The position numbers and the translations under genes are program-made. Below the pieces are notes generated by a model. It did not search any database. It was given only the letters and a program-made list of their open reading frames with translations, and had not been told where the DNA came from. Positions 32,470 to 40,763 of a DNA stretch of 64,000 nucleotides are shown here, piece by piece (position 1 is the first letter of the stretch; each line of letters opens with the position of its first letter). This stretch comes from Caulobacteraceae bacterium UBA3198 (GTDB lineage: Bacteria > Pseudomonadota > Alphaproteobacteria > Caulobacterales > Caulobacteraceae): contig DEWY01000006.1 in NCBI GenBank assembly GCA_002363865.1, forward strand, positions 372,001 to 436,000, given 5' to 3'.

Positions 32470-34178
32470 GCCGCCAGCCCGGCGGCCTGGATCAGGGTGC
32501 GCACCTCGGCCATGCGCTCGGGCGAGCGGGCCAGTTCGGCGCGCGTATCGTCCAGGCGCACCAGCTTCAGCGCCTCGGCCTTGGCCCGATCGGCCGCCGG
32601 GCCGAGCGGCGCAGCCTCCCCACAGGCCAGCTTCAGCAGCAGGGTCAGGCGGGTGGTCACAGGCGCGTTGGCCCGCGCCAGGCCCTGGGTGACCTTGGCG
32701 TCGGCCTCGGCCAGTCCCCCCAGGTCCCCTAGCTTCTGCTGGATGGGAACATAGTCCTCAGGCGGCAGGCCCCCTCGGCCCACGCCCCGGTGAAGCTTGG
32801 CCAACACAAACAGCCTCTGGGCTGCGGAGGTGGCCGGGTTGCGGGCGTCCTTTTCGAAGGCGAGCGAGGCGACCACGGCGGAGAGCCACCGCACGGCCTG
32901 GCGTTTGTTGGCCGAGCCGATCACGTTCTCCACCAGCCACATCAAGGCCTCGGCCTCCTGCAGCGAGCCCTGGCCCTTGCCAAGATAGGCCTCCACGAAG
33001 TCGCCCGTGACCAGCATCTTGGAGCGGTTCACAAAGGCCTGGTGGACGTCGTCCAGGGGCACCAGGTCGCCCGCCGCAGCGGTCAGGCTCATGGCCAGGC
33101 CGCGCAGCAGATCGATTTCGCCGGCGCCGTCGCTGGGCTTGAGGCGGCGTGGTCCATTGAGCTCCTTGAGCACCCGCTTGGTGATGGCGCCGCGGACCGC
33201 ACGGAAGTCCTCCGTGGCGAGCCACTTGGCCAGGCGTTGGGCCGGCTCCGAGAGCTCGGGCATGATCTTGGCCACCGAAGGCTCGACCCGGATCAGCGCC
33301 TCCACCGCGTCGTGGGCGGCCAGGCGGGTCATGGCCGCCAGGCGGACGCCCAGATCCAGATCCTTGCCGATCAGGCCGTCCAGGCCCGCCGAAGATCCGA
33401 TGATTTCGGCCAGGGGCTGCTCGATCGTCTGCAGGGCGAGCCCCCGGGGCGGACCCGCCAACGGGGCGGCGTCGGCCAGATCCAGGAGGCGCGTGACCTT
33501 TTCGCTCCAGTTGCGGGCCGGCGCGATCGAGGCGGCCACACCTGCGCCCAGCAGATAGGCCCGCTCTGGCGCATGGGAAATCCGCTCGGCGGCGGCCGCA
33601 AAGCCTTCCTTGTCCACATTGGGCAGGTCGCCCCGGCGGGCGTCGCCAAGCAGGCGCTCGATGGCCCGCTCCACCAGACCCTGGAAGGCCCGCATGACCT
33701 CGTGGATCGAGACGCCGCGCGCCTGAGACTCTGGCACGGCGATCTTCTGAATAGCGTGCTGCAGCTCTACCCCGGAGGCCTCCAGCCGCTCCACCAGGTC
33801 GGCCCGATGCAGCAGCTCGAAGGGGGTGGCGTGGTTGCGGGCGAGCCAGCCGTCGAGCAGCCGGCCGATCCGCTCGCGCGCATGGACCGTGTAGAGATCC
33901 TGCGGCGTCACGCAGAGGGGATCGTTGCGCTCGGGCGCCTTCTTCACCTTGGCGGTGTCGGGCAGGCCCAGGGCCTGGATGACGACGCTCTGAAACTCGT
34001 TGGTTTCAGGGTCCATGGACTCCTTGGTGACCCGGGCCGAGGCGACCCGCCGCTCGGCGACGAGCTCTTCAGCCACAGCGACGGCCTGGGCGCGGCTCTC
34101 GGTCGCCATTTCCAACGTCCAGCCGGAGCCGACGGTCTTCCGGACAAACACCTCGTAATGCACTTTGGGCCGTTCCAT
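32466..34178 (-). CDS. Large conserved hypothetical protein
   Basis: Soluble protein of 570 residues, opening MERPKVHYEVFVRKTVGSGW. The first 60 residues look like a small alpha/beta domain; the rest is mostly helical and Ala/Leu-rich with no signal peptide, membrane span or nucleotide-binding motif. HARERIGRLLDGWLARNHA and the segment around FVNRSKMLVTGDFVEAYLGKG look well ordered. I do not recognise a named family. Position beside chvI and pseC gives no firm hint. It is transcribed divergently from chvI over 181 bp. Confidence 0.75.
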   Translation of the reverse strand: MERPKVHYEVFVRKTVGSGWTLEMATESRAQAVAVAEELVAERRVASARVTKESMDPETNEFQSVVIQALGLPDTAKVKKAPERNDPLCVTPQDLYTVHARERIGRLLDGWLARNHATPFELLHRADLVERLEASGVELQHAIQKIAVPESQARGVSIHEVMRAFQGLVERAIERLLGDARRGDLPNVDKEGFAAAAERISHAPERAYLLGAGVAASIAPARNWSEKVTRLLDLADAAPLAGPPRGLALQTIEQPLAEIIGSSAGLDGLIGKDLDLGVRLAAMTRLAAHDAVEALIRVEPSVAKIMPELSEPAQRLAKWLATEDFRAVRGAITKRVLKELNGPRRLKPSDGAGEIDLLRGLAMSLTAAAGDLVPLDDVHQAFVNRSKMLVTGDFVEAYLGKGQGSLQEAEALMWLVENVIGSANKRQAVRWLSAVVASLAFEKDARNPATSAAQRLFVLAKLHRGVGRGGLPPEDYVPIQQKLGDLGGLAEADAKVTQGLARANAPVTTRLTLLLKLACGEAAPLGPAADRAKAEALKLVRLDDTRAELARSPERMAEVRTLIQAAGLAA

Positions 34179-34359
34179 ATGGTCACTCCCCAGGACCTAG
34201 AGCGCACAGTGCCCCAATAGAATTAAGCTCCCCTTGATGCTGGAACGGCCCATTCTGTCGGGAATTTAACCTTGACCAGATCGCCGACGCCACATTGAGG
34301 CCATCAGGGCGAACCACTAGCTTCGCCACAAGCCGGAAGACTTCAGGAGTTCTTTTCCT

Positions 34360-35070
34360 ATGGCCAACATCACCCTGGTCGATGACGACGAGAACATCGT
34401 CACCTCGGTCAGCCTCGCCCTGGAAAGCCACGGCCACACTGTGAAGGCCTTCTATGACGGCGCGGCCGGTCTTGCCGCCCTGGAGAACGAACCCCCGGAC
34501 CTGGCCATTCTGGATGTGAAGATGCCGCGGATGGACGGGATGGAAGTCCTGCGCCGGCTGCGGCGCAGCAGCGACCTGCCGGTGATCATCCTGACCTCCA
34601 AGGATGACGAGATCGACGAAATCCTCGGCTTCAACCTCGGCGCCGACGACTACATGCACAAGCCCTTCAGCCAGCGGCTGTTGCTGGAGCGGGTCAAGGC
34701 GGTCCTGCGCCGGGCCAGCGCCGACGGCGGCGAGGGCGTGGCCGGGCCTGAGTCCGAGGCCGAGGCCCGGGCGCTGAAGCGCGGCAAGCTGACCCTCGAC
34801 CCGGCCCGCCACGACTGCCTGTGGGAGGACCGGCCGGTGAAGCTGACCGTCACCGAATTCCTGCTGCTGCAGTCGCTCGCCCAGCGTCCTGGCTTTGTGA
34901 AGAGCCGCGACAACCTGATGGATGCGGCCTACGACGATCAGGTCTATGTGGACGACCGGACCATCGACAGCCACATCAAGCGCATGCGCAAGAAGTTCCG
35001 CGAGATCGACCCTGAGTTCGACGCAATCGAAACCCTCTATGGCGTCGGATACCGATATCGGGAGTCCTGA
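34360..35070 (+). CDS. chvI: Response regulator ChvI
   Basis: OmpR-family regulator of 236 residues. Receiver with acidic pocket DDDEN, phospho-acceptor Asp52 (LAILDVKMPRMDG) and Lys in YMHKPFS; C-terminal winged helix with RDNLMDAAYDDQVYVDDRTI and HIKRMRKKFR. ChvG/ChvI controls envelope and acid/osmotic stress responses in alphaproteobacteria. A TTAA-N7-TTGA near-match to a CtrA site lies upstream at 34223-34237 but is imperfect. chvG starts inside its end. Confidence 0.93.
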   Translation: MANITLVDDDENIVTSVSLALESHGHTVKAFYDGAAGLAALENEPPDLAILDVKMPRMDGMEVLRRLRRSSDLPVIILTSKDDEIDEILGFNLGADDYMHKPFSQRLLLERVKAVLRRASADGGEGVAGPESEAEARALKRGKLTLDPARHDCLWEDRPVKLTVTEFLLLQSLAQRPGFVKSRDNLMDAAYDDQVYVDDRTIDSHIKRMRKKFREIDPEFDAIETLYGVGYRYRES

Positions 35071-36679
35071 GCGACCGACCCGGCCCGGGCGGTGGCGTTG
35101 GCTGCCGGGCTCGCGCCTGGGTCGGCTCATCATCGTCCTCAACCTGGTCGGCCTGACGATCCTGATTTCCGGCGCCCTGGTGCTGAACGAACTGCGCCGG
35201 GGCCTGGTCAACGCCCGCATCGACAGCCTGACCACCCAGGGCGAACTGCTGGCCACCATCATCGACCAGGCCGCCACCGTGGGCGAGCCCGAGCCGATGA
35301 TGGACGGGGCCTACGCCGCCGAAATCCTCCAGCTGCTCTCCAACCCCCGCTCGCAGCGGGCCCGGTTGTTCGACGCTGAGGGCCGGCTGATCGCCGATTC
35401 CTACTGGGTCTCCGACCGCGTGGAGTGGCGGACCCTGCCGCCCGCGCGCACGCGCGGGGACGGGCCGGGGCTCGACCTCAATCTCAGCGGCGGATCGGAG
35501 GACGACCCCGACAGCGCCGACGCCGCCAAGGCCCAGGCCGCCCTGCGGGCCGAGGTGAACACCGCCCTGCGTGGCGTTCATTGGGCCGGCCTGCGGGTCG
35601 GGGTCGACGGCGAACGGGTGGTGTCGGTCTCCATCCCCATCCAGCACGTCAAGGCGGTGCTGGGGGTCCTGACCCTGGAAGCCCGGGACGTGGACGAGAT
35701 CATCGCCGCCGAGCGGGCCGCCCTGCTGCCCTTCATCCTGATCGCCGTGGCGGTCTCGCTGATGAGTTCCCTGTTGCTGAACCGTCTCGTCGCCCACCCT
35801 GTCCGCAGGCTGGCCCGGGCCGCCGACCGGGTGCGCCTGGCCCGGGCGCGGGCGATCTCGGTCCCCGACATCTCCCGGCGGGATGACGAACTGGGCGATC
35901 TCTCCCGGTCCCTGGAGGACATGACCCACGCCTTGTCGGAGCGGATCGACGCCATTGAGCGGTTCGCCGCCGACGTGGCCCACGAGATCCGCAATCCCCT
36001 GACCTCCCTGCGCTCGGCGGTGGAGACCCTGGGGCTGGTGGAGGAGCCCGCCGCCCGCGATCGCCTGATGGCGGTCCTGCAGAATGACGTGCAGCGGCTG
36101 GACAGGTTGGTCACCGACATTTCCAACGCCTCGCGCCTGGACGCCGAACTGTCGCGGGAGGCGCCGACCCCGGTGGATCTGCGCCGGCTGATCTCCGATG
36201 TGGTCTCGCTCTATCAGGCCACCGCCAGACTCGGCGAGCCCGCCGTGACCTTCACCGCGCCCGAAGGCCTGGAGACGGTGATGGTGTCGGGTCAGGAGGG
36301 GGCGCTCGGCCAGGTGCTGCGCAATCTGATCGACAACGCCCGCTCGTTCAGCGCGCCCGACGGGGTGGTGCGGGTGGCGCTCGGCCGCCAGAAGGGCCAG
36401 GCCCTGATCATGGTCGACGACGATGGTCCCGGGATTCCGCCGGAGAACCTGGAGAACATTTTCGAGCGCTTCTACACCTCGCGCCCCAAGGGGACCGCCT
36501 TTGGCGGAAACTCGGGCCTGGGCCTGTCCATCGCCCGGCAGATCATCCTGGCCCATGACGGGACGGTGCGGGCCGAGAACCGTCGGCGGGACACTTCCAC
36601 CGAAGGCGATGCGCCGGAGGCCGCCGGAGACATCGCCGGCGCCCGCTTCACCGTCATCCTGCCCGAGGCCCGCCGGTGA
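35039..36679 (+). CDS. chvG: Sensor histidine kinase ChvG
   Basis: Membrane kinase of 546 residues from the ATG at 35039, overlapping chvI by 32 bp. Two membrane segments (about 34-56 and 232-252) bracket a periplasmic sensor domain of some 175 residues; then HAMP, DHp with the phospho-His in DVAHEIRNPLTSLRSAVETL, and HATPase with NLIDNARSFS, DDDGPGIP and GNSGLGLSIA. The upstream part of the open frame duplicates chvI in another frame and is not coding for this gene. It partners ChvI and leads directly into hprK (GTGA overlap). Confidence 0.92.
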   Translation: MASDTDIGSPERPTRPGRWRWLPGSRLGRLIIVLNLVGLTILISGALVLNELRRGLVNARIDSLTTQGELLATIIDQAATVGEPEPMMDGAYAAEILQLLSNPRSQRARLFDAEGRLIADSYWVSDRVEWRTLPPARTRGDGPGLDLNLSGGSEDDPDSADAAKAQAALRAEVNTALRGVHWAGLRVGVDGERVVSVSIPIQHVKAVLGVLTLEARDVDEIIAAERAALLPFILIAVAVSLMSSLLLNRLVAHPVRRLARAADRVRLARARAISVPDISRRDDELGDLSRSLEDMTHALSERIDAIERFAADVAHEIRNPLTSLRSAVETLGLVEEPAARDRLMAVLQNDVQRLDRLVTDISNASRLDAELSREAPTPVDLRRLISDVVSLYQATARLGEPAVTFTAPEGLETVMVSGQEGALGQVLRNLIDNARSFSAPDGVVRVALGRQKGQALIMVDDDGPGIPPENLENIFERFYTSRPKGTAFGGNSGLGLSIARQIILAHDGTVRAENRRRDTSTEGDAPEAAGDIAGARFTVILPEARR

Positions 36680-37089
36680 TCCTGCACGCCGGCCTAATCG
36701 CCAGGCCCGGCCCCGGCGGCTGGCGCGGCGCCCTGATCGAGGGCCCGTCGGGCGCCGGCAAGAGCGATCTGGCCCTCCGTTGTCTCGACCACGGCTTCCG
36801 CCTGGTGGCTGACGATCGGGTGATCACCTGGGTCTCCGGGGGGCGACTCTTCGGACGGGCGCCAGACAGTCTGGTCGGACAGATGGAGATTCGCGGCGTG
36901 GGCGTGCGGCCGGTGGCGTCCATCGCCCAGGCTCCGGTGGCCCTGTGGATCCGCCTGGGAACACCGGAACGGCTGCCCGATCTCGAAACTGTGACTCATC
37001 TTGGGGTGGAAATCCCCCTGTTGGTGCTCGCGGGGCTGGAGAATTCCGCCCCTGTGAAACTGAGTCACGCCCTGGACTCACTTGGATGA
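36676..37089 (+). CDS. hprK: HPr kinase/phosphorylase, short alphaproteobacterial form
   Basis: Only 137 residues: the C-terminal catalytic domain of HprK without the usual N-terminal domain. P-loop EGPSGAGKS (22-30), the serine-kinase segment FRLVADDRVI, and QMEIRGVGVRPV (HprK signature). It phosphorylates or dephosphorylates HPr on serine. The GTG start overlaps the chvG stop by 4 bp, placing it in the chvIG operon upstream of EIIA and HPr. Short HprK beside ChvG is a known alphaproteobacterial arrangement. Confidence 0.92.
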   Translation: MILHAGLIARPGPGGWRGALIEGPSGAGKSDLALRCLDHGFRLVADDRVITWVSGGRLFGRAPDSLVGQMEIRGVGVRPVASIAQAPVALWIRLGTPERLPDLETVTHLGVEIPLLVLAGLENSAPVKLSHALDSLG

Positions 37090-37176
37090 CGTGCGGAAGG
37101 CGCGTATCACACCCGGCTTCTGGCCTGCATCCTGCGACAACGCGGCCGACAGGGGATTACCGTTGAGAGCGTGGGC

Positions 37177-37581
37177 ATGATCGGGCTCGTGATCGTCACG
37201 CACGGGCGACTGGCCGCCGAATTCGTCTCGGCGATGGAGCATGTGGTGGGGCCGCAAAGCGCGGTCGAAGCCATCTGCATCGGCCCCGAAGACGATATGG
37301 AGCGGCGGCGGATGGATATCCTGGCCGCCTGCGCGCGGGCCGACACCGGCGGCGGGGTCATTCTGCTGACCGACATGTTCGGCGGCACACCGTCAAACCT
37401 CGCCATCTCGGTGATGGAGCAGACCCGGGCCGAGGTCATCGCCGGCCTCAATCTGCCCATGCTGATCAAGCTGGCCAGCGTCCGCACCCGCTGCGGACTG
37501 GAGGATTGCGTCTCCGCCGCCCAGGAGGCCGGCCGCAAGTACATCTCCGTGGCCTCCTACGTCCTGGCAGGCGAAAAATGA
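37177..37581 (+). CDS. PTS mannose-type EIIA component
   Basis: About 134 residues starting MIGLVIVTHGRLAAEF; His9 is the phosphorylation site. TDMFGGTPSNLA is the second family signature. A GTG 6 bp upstream is an alternative start. No EIIB/EIIC sugar permease is encoded nearby, so this is a regulatory PTS chain. It follows hprK and ends in a 4-bp ATGA overlap with HPr. Confidence 0.9.
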   Translation: MIGLVIVTHGRLAAEFVSAMEHVVGPQSAVEAICIGPEDDMERRRMDILAACARADTGGGVILLTDMFGGTPSNLAISVMEQTRAEVIAGLNLPMLIKLASVRTRCGLEDCVSAAQEAGRKYISVASYVLAGEK

Positions 37582-37850
37582 GCGCCGAGCGTACGGTCGA
37601 GATCCTCAACAAGCGGGGTCTGCACGCCCGCGCCTCGGCCAAGTTCGTGAAGCTGGCCTCGTCCTTCGAGGCCGAGGTCCAGGTCTCCAAGGACGGCCAG
37701 ACCGTCGACGCCCGCTCGATCATGGGCCTGATGATGCTGGCCGCCGGTCCCGGCAGCACCATCCATATCTCCGCGGTGGGCGACCAGGCGGCCGAAGCCC
37801 TGGAGGCGCTCTGCGCCCTGGTGGCCGCCCGGTTCGACGAAGACCAGTAG
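37578..37850 (+). CDS. HPr-family phosphocarrier protein
   Basis: Ninety residues. The active-site histidine is in NKRGLHARASAKF (phosphorylated by enzyme I) and the regulatory serine in VDARSIMGLMML, the target of HprK encoded two genes upstream. Both sites are intact, so the chain can integrate enzyme I and HprK inputs. Start chosen by the ATGA overlap with the EIIA stop. It is the last gene of the chvI-to-HPr run. Confidence 0.93.
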   Translation: MSAERTVEILNKRGLHARASAKFVKLASSFEAEVQVSKDGQTVDARSIMGLMMLAAGPGSTIHISAVGDQAAEALEALCALVAARFDEDQ

Positions 37851-37865
37851 CGTCCCTGCCTCGCC

Positions 37866-38627
37866 TCAGGCCTTGAGCTTGTAGCCGGTGCGGAAGATCC
37901 AGATGATCGCGCCCAGGCAGAGCGCCATGAAGCCCAGCGTCATGGCGATGCTGATCCCGATGTCCACGTCGGAGACCCCGTAGAAGCTCCAGCGGAAGCC
38001 GCTCACCAGATAGACCACCGGATTGAACAGGGTGATGGTCTGCCAGACCGGCGGCAGCATGCTGATCGAATAGAAGCTGCCGCCCAGGAAGGTCAGCGGC
38101 ATGACCACCAGCATGGGGATGATCTGCAGCTTCTCCCAGCCGTCGGCCCAGACCCCGATGACGAAGCCGAAGAGGCTGAAGGTCACCGCCGTCAGCACCA
38201 GGAAGCTCAGCATCACGAAGGGATGGGCGATCTCGTAGGGCACGAAGATCCGCGCCGTGGCCAGGATGATGAGCCCCAGCATGATCGACTTGGTGGCTGC
38301 GGCCCCCACATAGCCCGCCACGATCTCCACCACCGAGATGGGGGCTGAGAGCACCTCGTAGATGGTGCCAGAGAACTTGGGCATGTAGATGCCGAAGGAG
38401 GCGTTGGAGATGCTCTCCGTCAGCAGGGACAGCATGATCAGGCCCGGGATGATAAAGGCGCCGTAGCTGACCCCGTCGATCTCCACCATCCGCGAGCCGA
38501 TGGCCGAGCCGAACACCACGAAATAGAGCGAGGTGGAAATCACTGGCGAGGCGATGGACTGCATCAGCGTCCGCCAGGTTCGCGCCAGCTCGAACTGGTA
38601 GATGGCCTTGATGGCGTAAAGGTTCAT
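37866..38627 (-). CDS. ABC-2 type transporter permease (YadH-like)
   Basis: Inner-membrane permease of 253 residues with six membrane segments. SPVISTSLYFVVFGSAIGSRM and ISNASFGIYMPKFSGTIYEVLSAPIS are close to E. coli YadH. It forms an exporter with the ATPase encoded just upstream (4-bp overlap). The substrate of the YadGH family is not established. It is convergent with the HPr gene. Confidence 0.9.
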   Translation of the reverse strand: MNLYAIKAIYQFELARTWRTLMQSIASPVISTSLYFVVFGSAIGSRMVEIDGVSYGAFIIPGLIMLSLLTESISNASFGIYMPKFSGTIYEVLSAPISVVEIVAGYVGAAATKSIMLGLIILATARIFVPYEIAHPFVMLSFLVLTAVTFSLFGFVIGVWADGWEKLQIIPMLVVMPLTFLGGSFYSISMLPPVWQTITLFNPVVYLVSGFRWSFYGVSDVDIGISIAMTLGFMALCLGAIIWIFRTGYKLKA

Positions 38628-39559
38628 TGGGGCGCCCTCACCAGGCTGACGAAGATGTCCTCGAGCGAGCTCTGCCGCGTCTGCAGGTCCTTGAAGTCGA
38701 TGCCGTTGGCCTCCAGCCGGCGCAACAGGGCGGCGATGCCGGTGTCCTCGGCCTGGGCGTCGAAGGTGTAGATCAGCTCGTGGCCCTCGGCCGCCAGCTC
38801 CAGGGGCTCCCCAGCCAGCTCCGGCGGGATGGCCGCCAGCGGGGCCTGCAGGTGCAGGGTCAGCCGCCGCTCGCCCAGCTGGCGCATGAGGACGTCCTTA
38901 TCCTGGACCAGGATGATTTCGCCCTTGCGGATCACCCCGATCCGGTCGGCCATCTCCTCGGCCTCCTCGATATAATGGGTGGTCAGGATGATGGTGACGC
39001 CGCTCTGGCGCAGCGACCGGACCATCTCCCACATGTCCCGGCGCAGCTCGACATCGACCCCGGCGGTGGGCTCGTCGAGGAACAGGATCTTCGGCTCGTG
39101 TGAGAGCGCCTTGGCGATCATCACCCGGCGCTTCATGCCCCCTGACAGCGCCATGATTTTGCTGTCTTTCTTGTCCCACAGGGACAGGTCCTTGAGCACC
39201 TTTTCCAGATGGGCGGGATTGGGCGGTCGGCCGAACAGGCCGCGGCTGAACTTGACCGTGTCCCACACGGTCTCGAAGGCGTCGGTGGACAGCTCCTGGG
39301 GCACGAGGCCGATCTTGGAGCGGGCGGCGCGGAACTCGCGCGCAATGTCATGGCCGTCGGCCAGGACCTCGCCGGAGGTCGGATTGACGATGCCGCAGAT
39401 GATCGAGATCAGGGTGGTCTTGCCCGCTCCGTTGGGACCAAGCAGGGCGAAGATCTCGCCCTCGCGAATCTCCAGATCGACGCCCTTGAGGGCCGCAAAG
39501 CCTCCGGCATAGGTCTTGGTCAGACCCTTTACGGAAATAATCGATGACAACCGCAGCAC
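38624..39559 (-). CDS. ABC transporter ATP-binding protein (YadG-like)
   Basis: ATPase of 311 residues. Walker A GPNGAGKTTL, signature LSGGMKRRVMIAKAL, Walker B ILFLDEPTAGVD and switch His in TTHYIEEAE are all intact. The C-terminal 90 residues form the extra domain seen in YadG-type exporters. Paired with the permease gene (4-bp overlap). A multidrug/lipid-type exporter is likely; the substrate is unknown. Confidence 0.92.
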   Translation of the reverse strand: MLRLSSIISVKGLTKTYAGGFAALKGVDLEIREGEIFALLGPNGAGKTTLISIICGIVNPTSGEVLADGHDIAREFRAARSKIGLVPQELSTDAFETVWDTVKFSRGLFGRPPNPAHLEKVLKDLSLWDKKDSKIMALSGGMKRRVMIAKALSHEPKILFLDEPTAGVDVELRRDMWEMVRSLRQSGVTIILTTHYIEEAEEMADRIGVIRKGEIILVQDKDVLMRQLGERRLTLHLQAPLAAIPPELAGEPLELAAEGHELIYTFDAQAEDTGIAALLRRLEANGIDFKDLQTRQSSLEDIFVSLVRAPQ

Positions 39560-39669
39560 TCCCCCTCGGCGTCCCAGCCAGATAGGCGCCCCGACAGAGC
39601 GAGGCTAGACCCGAGGACGTCTAAAGGTTGTCCGCGCCGACAGGCGTCTGTGGGAAACTTCGCGGGCGG

Positions 39670-40665
39670 CTAAGCAACCGCCGCTGGTCCGGTCCCCATC
39701 GGACGCAGACCAAGCTCGGCCATCAGGGCCGCGTCGGTGTCCTTGTCCGGGTTGCTGGTGGTCAAGAGCTTCCCGCCCACAAACATGGAATTGGCGCCGG
39801 CCAGGAAGCAGAGCGCCTGCAGTTCCCGGGACATGTGCTCGCGCCCGGCTGACAGGCGGACCACGGCCTTGGGGCAGACGATGCGGGCGACCGCGATCAT
39901 CCGTACGAACTCCAGCCCGTCCACCGCCTCGCTGTCGCCGAGCGGCGTGCCCGGAATGGGCATCAGGTCGTTGATCGGCAGGCTGTCGGGATGGGCCGGC
40001 AGGGTGGCGAGCGCGTGCAGCAGGCCGGCCCGGTCGCGGCGGGTCTCGCCCATGCCGACAATACCGCCGCAGCAGGTGGACAGGCCGGCGTCCCGCACCG
40101 CCGCCAGGGTGTCCAGCCGGTCCTGATAGGTCCGCGTGGTCACCACCTGGTCGTAATAGTCCGGCCCGGTGTCGAGGTTGTGATTGTAGTAGTCGAGGCC
40201 GGCGTCCTTCAGCGCCTGGGCCTGTTCGGGCTTGAGCATGCCCAGGGTCGCGCAGGTCTCCAGGCCCAGCGCTTTCACGCCTGAAATCATCGCCGCCACC
40301 TTGGGCAGGTCGCGATCCTTCAGGTCGCGCCAGGCCGCCCCCATGCAGAAGCGCTGGGCGCCGCCGGCCTTGGCCTCGGCGGCCGCAGCGATCACCGTGT
40401 CGGCCTCCATCAGCTTGCTGGCCGCTACGCCGGTCTTGAAGTGCTGGGACTGGCTGCAATAGCCGCAGTTTTCAGCGCAGCCGCCGGTCTTCACCGACAA
40501 GAGCTGCGACAGCTGGACCTCCGAGGGATCGAACCAGCGGCGGTGAATGGCCGCGGCTTCGAACACCAATTCCATGAAGGGACGTTCGAAGAGCGCCTCG
40601 ATTTCCTCCAGCGTCCAATCAAATCGCGGCTGGGCGGGGTCGACATGGCGGATCGGGGCGTTCAT
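39670..40665 (-). CDS. bioB: Biotin synthase
   Basis: Radical-SAM enzyme inserting sulfur into dethiobiotin. The ATG at 40665 (MNAPIRH) has AGGAG eight bases upstream, giving 331 residues. GGCAENCGYCSQS gives the three cluster cysteines; CNLDT-like YNHNLDTG, CCGGIVGMGE, and the arginine-containing IVCPKAVVRLSAGRE are present. No other bio genes lie in the window, so this is a solitary bioB. It is divergent from the CYTH-CHAD gene across 98 bp. Confidence 0.95.
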   Translation of the reverse strand: MNAPIRHVDPAQPRFDWTLEEIEALFERPFMELVFEAAAIHRRWFDPSEVQLSQLLSVKTGGCAENCGYCSQSQHFKTGVAASKLMEADTVIAAAAEAKAGGAQRFCMGAAWRDLKDRDLPKVAAMISGVKALGLETCATLGMLKPEQAQALKDAGLDYYNHNLDTGPDYYDQVVTTRTYQDRLDTLAAVRDAGLSTCCGGIVGMGETRRDRAGLLHALATLPAHPDSLPINDLMPIPGTPLGDSEAVDGLEFVRMIAVARIVCPKAVVRLSAGREHMSRELQALCFLAGANSMFVGGKLLTTSNPDKDTDAALMAELGLRPMGTGPAAVA

Positions 40666-40763
40666 GGGGAGCACTCCTGGTCTGCGCCGCGGCGCAATCG
40701 CTATGGCCTCCCCTATAGGATGCTTGGCCGGGGAGGAAAACGCCTTCGAATCGGAGCCGACCC

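Noticed and set aside
34223..34237. TTAA-N7-TTGA near-match to a CtrA site upstream of chvI
   Set aside because: One mismatch to TTAA-N7-TTAA; too weak to annotate.
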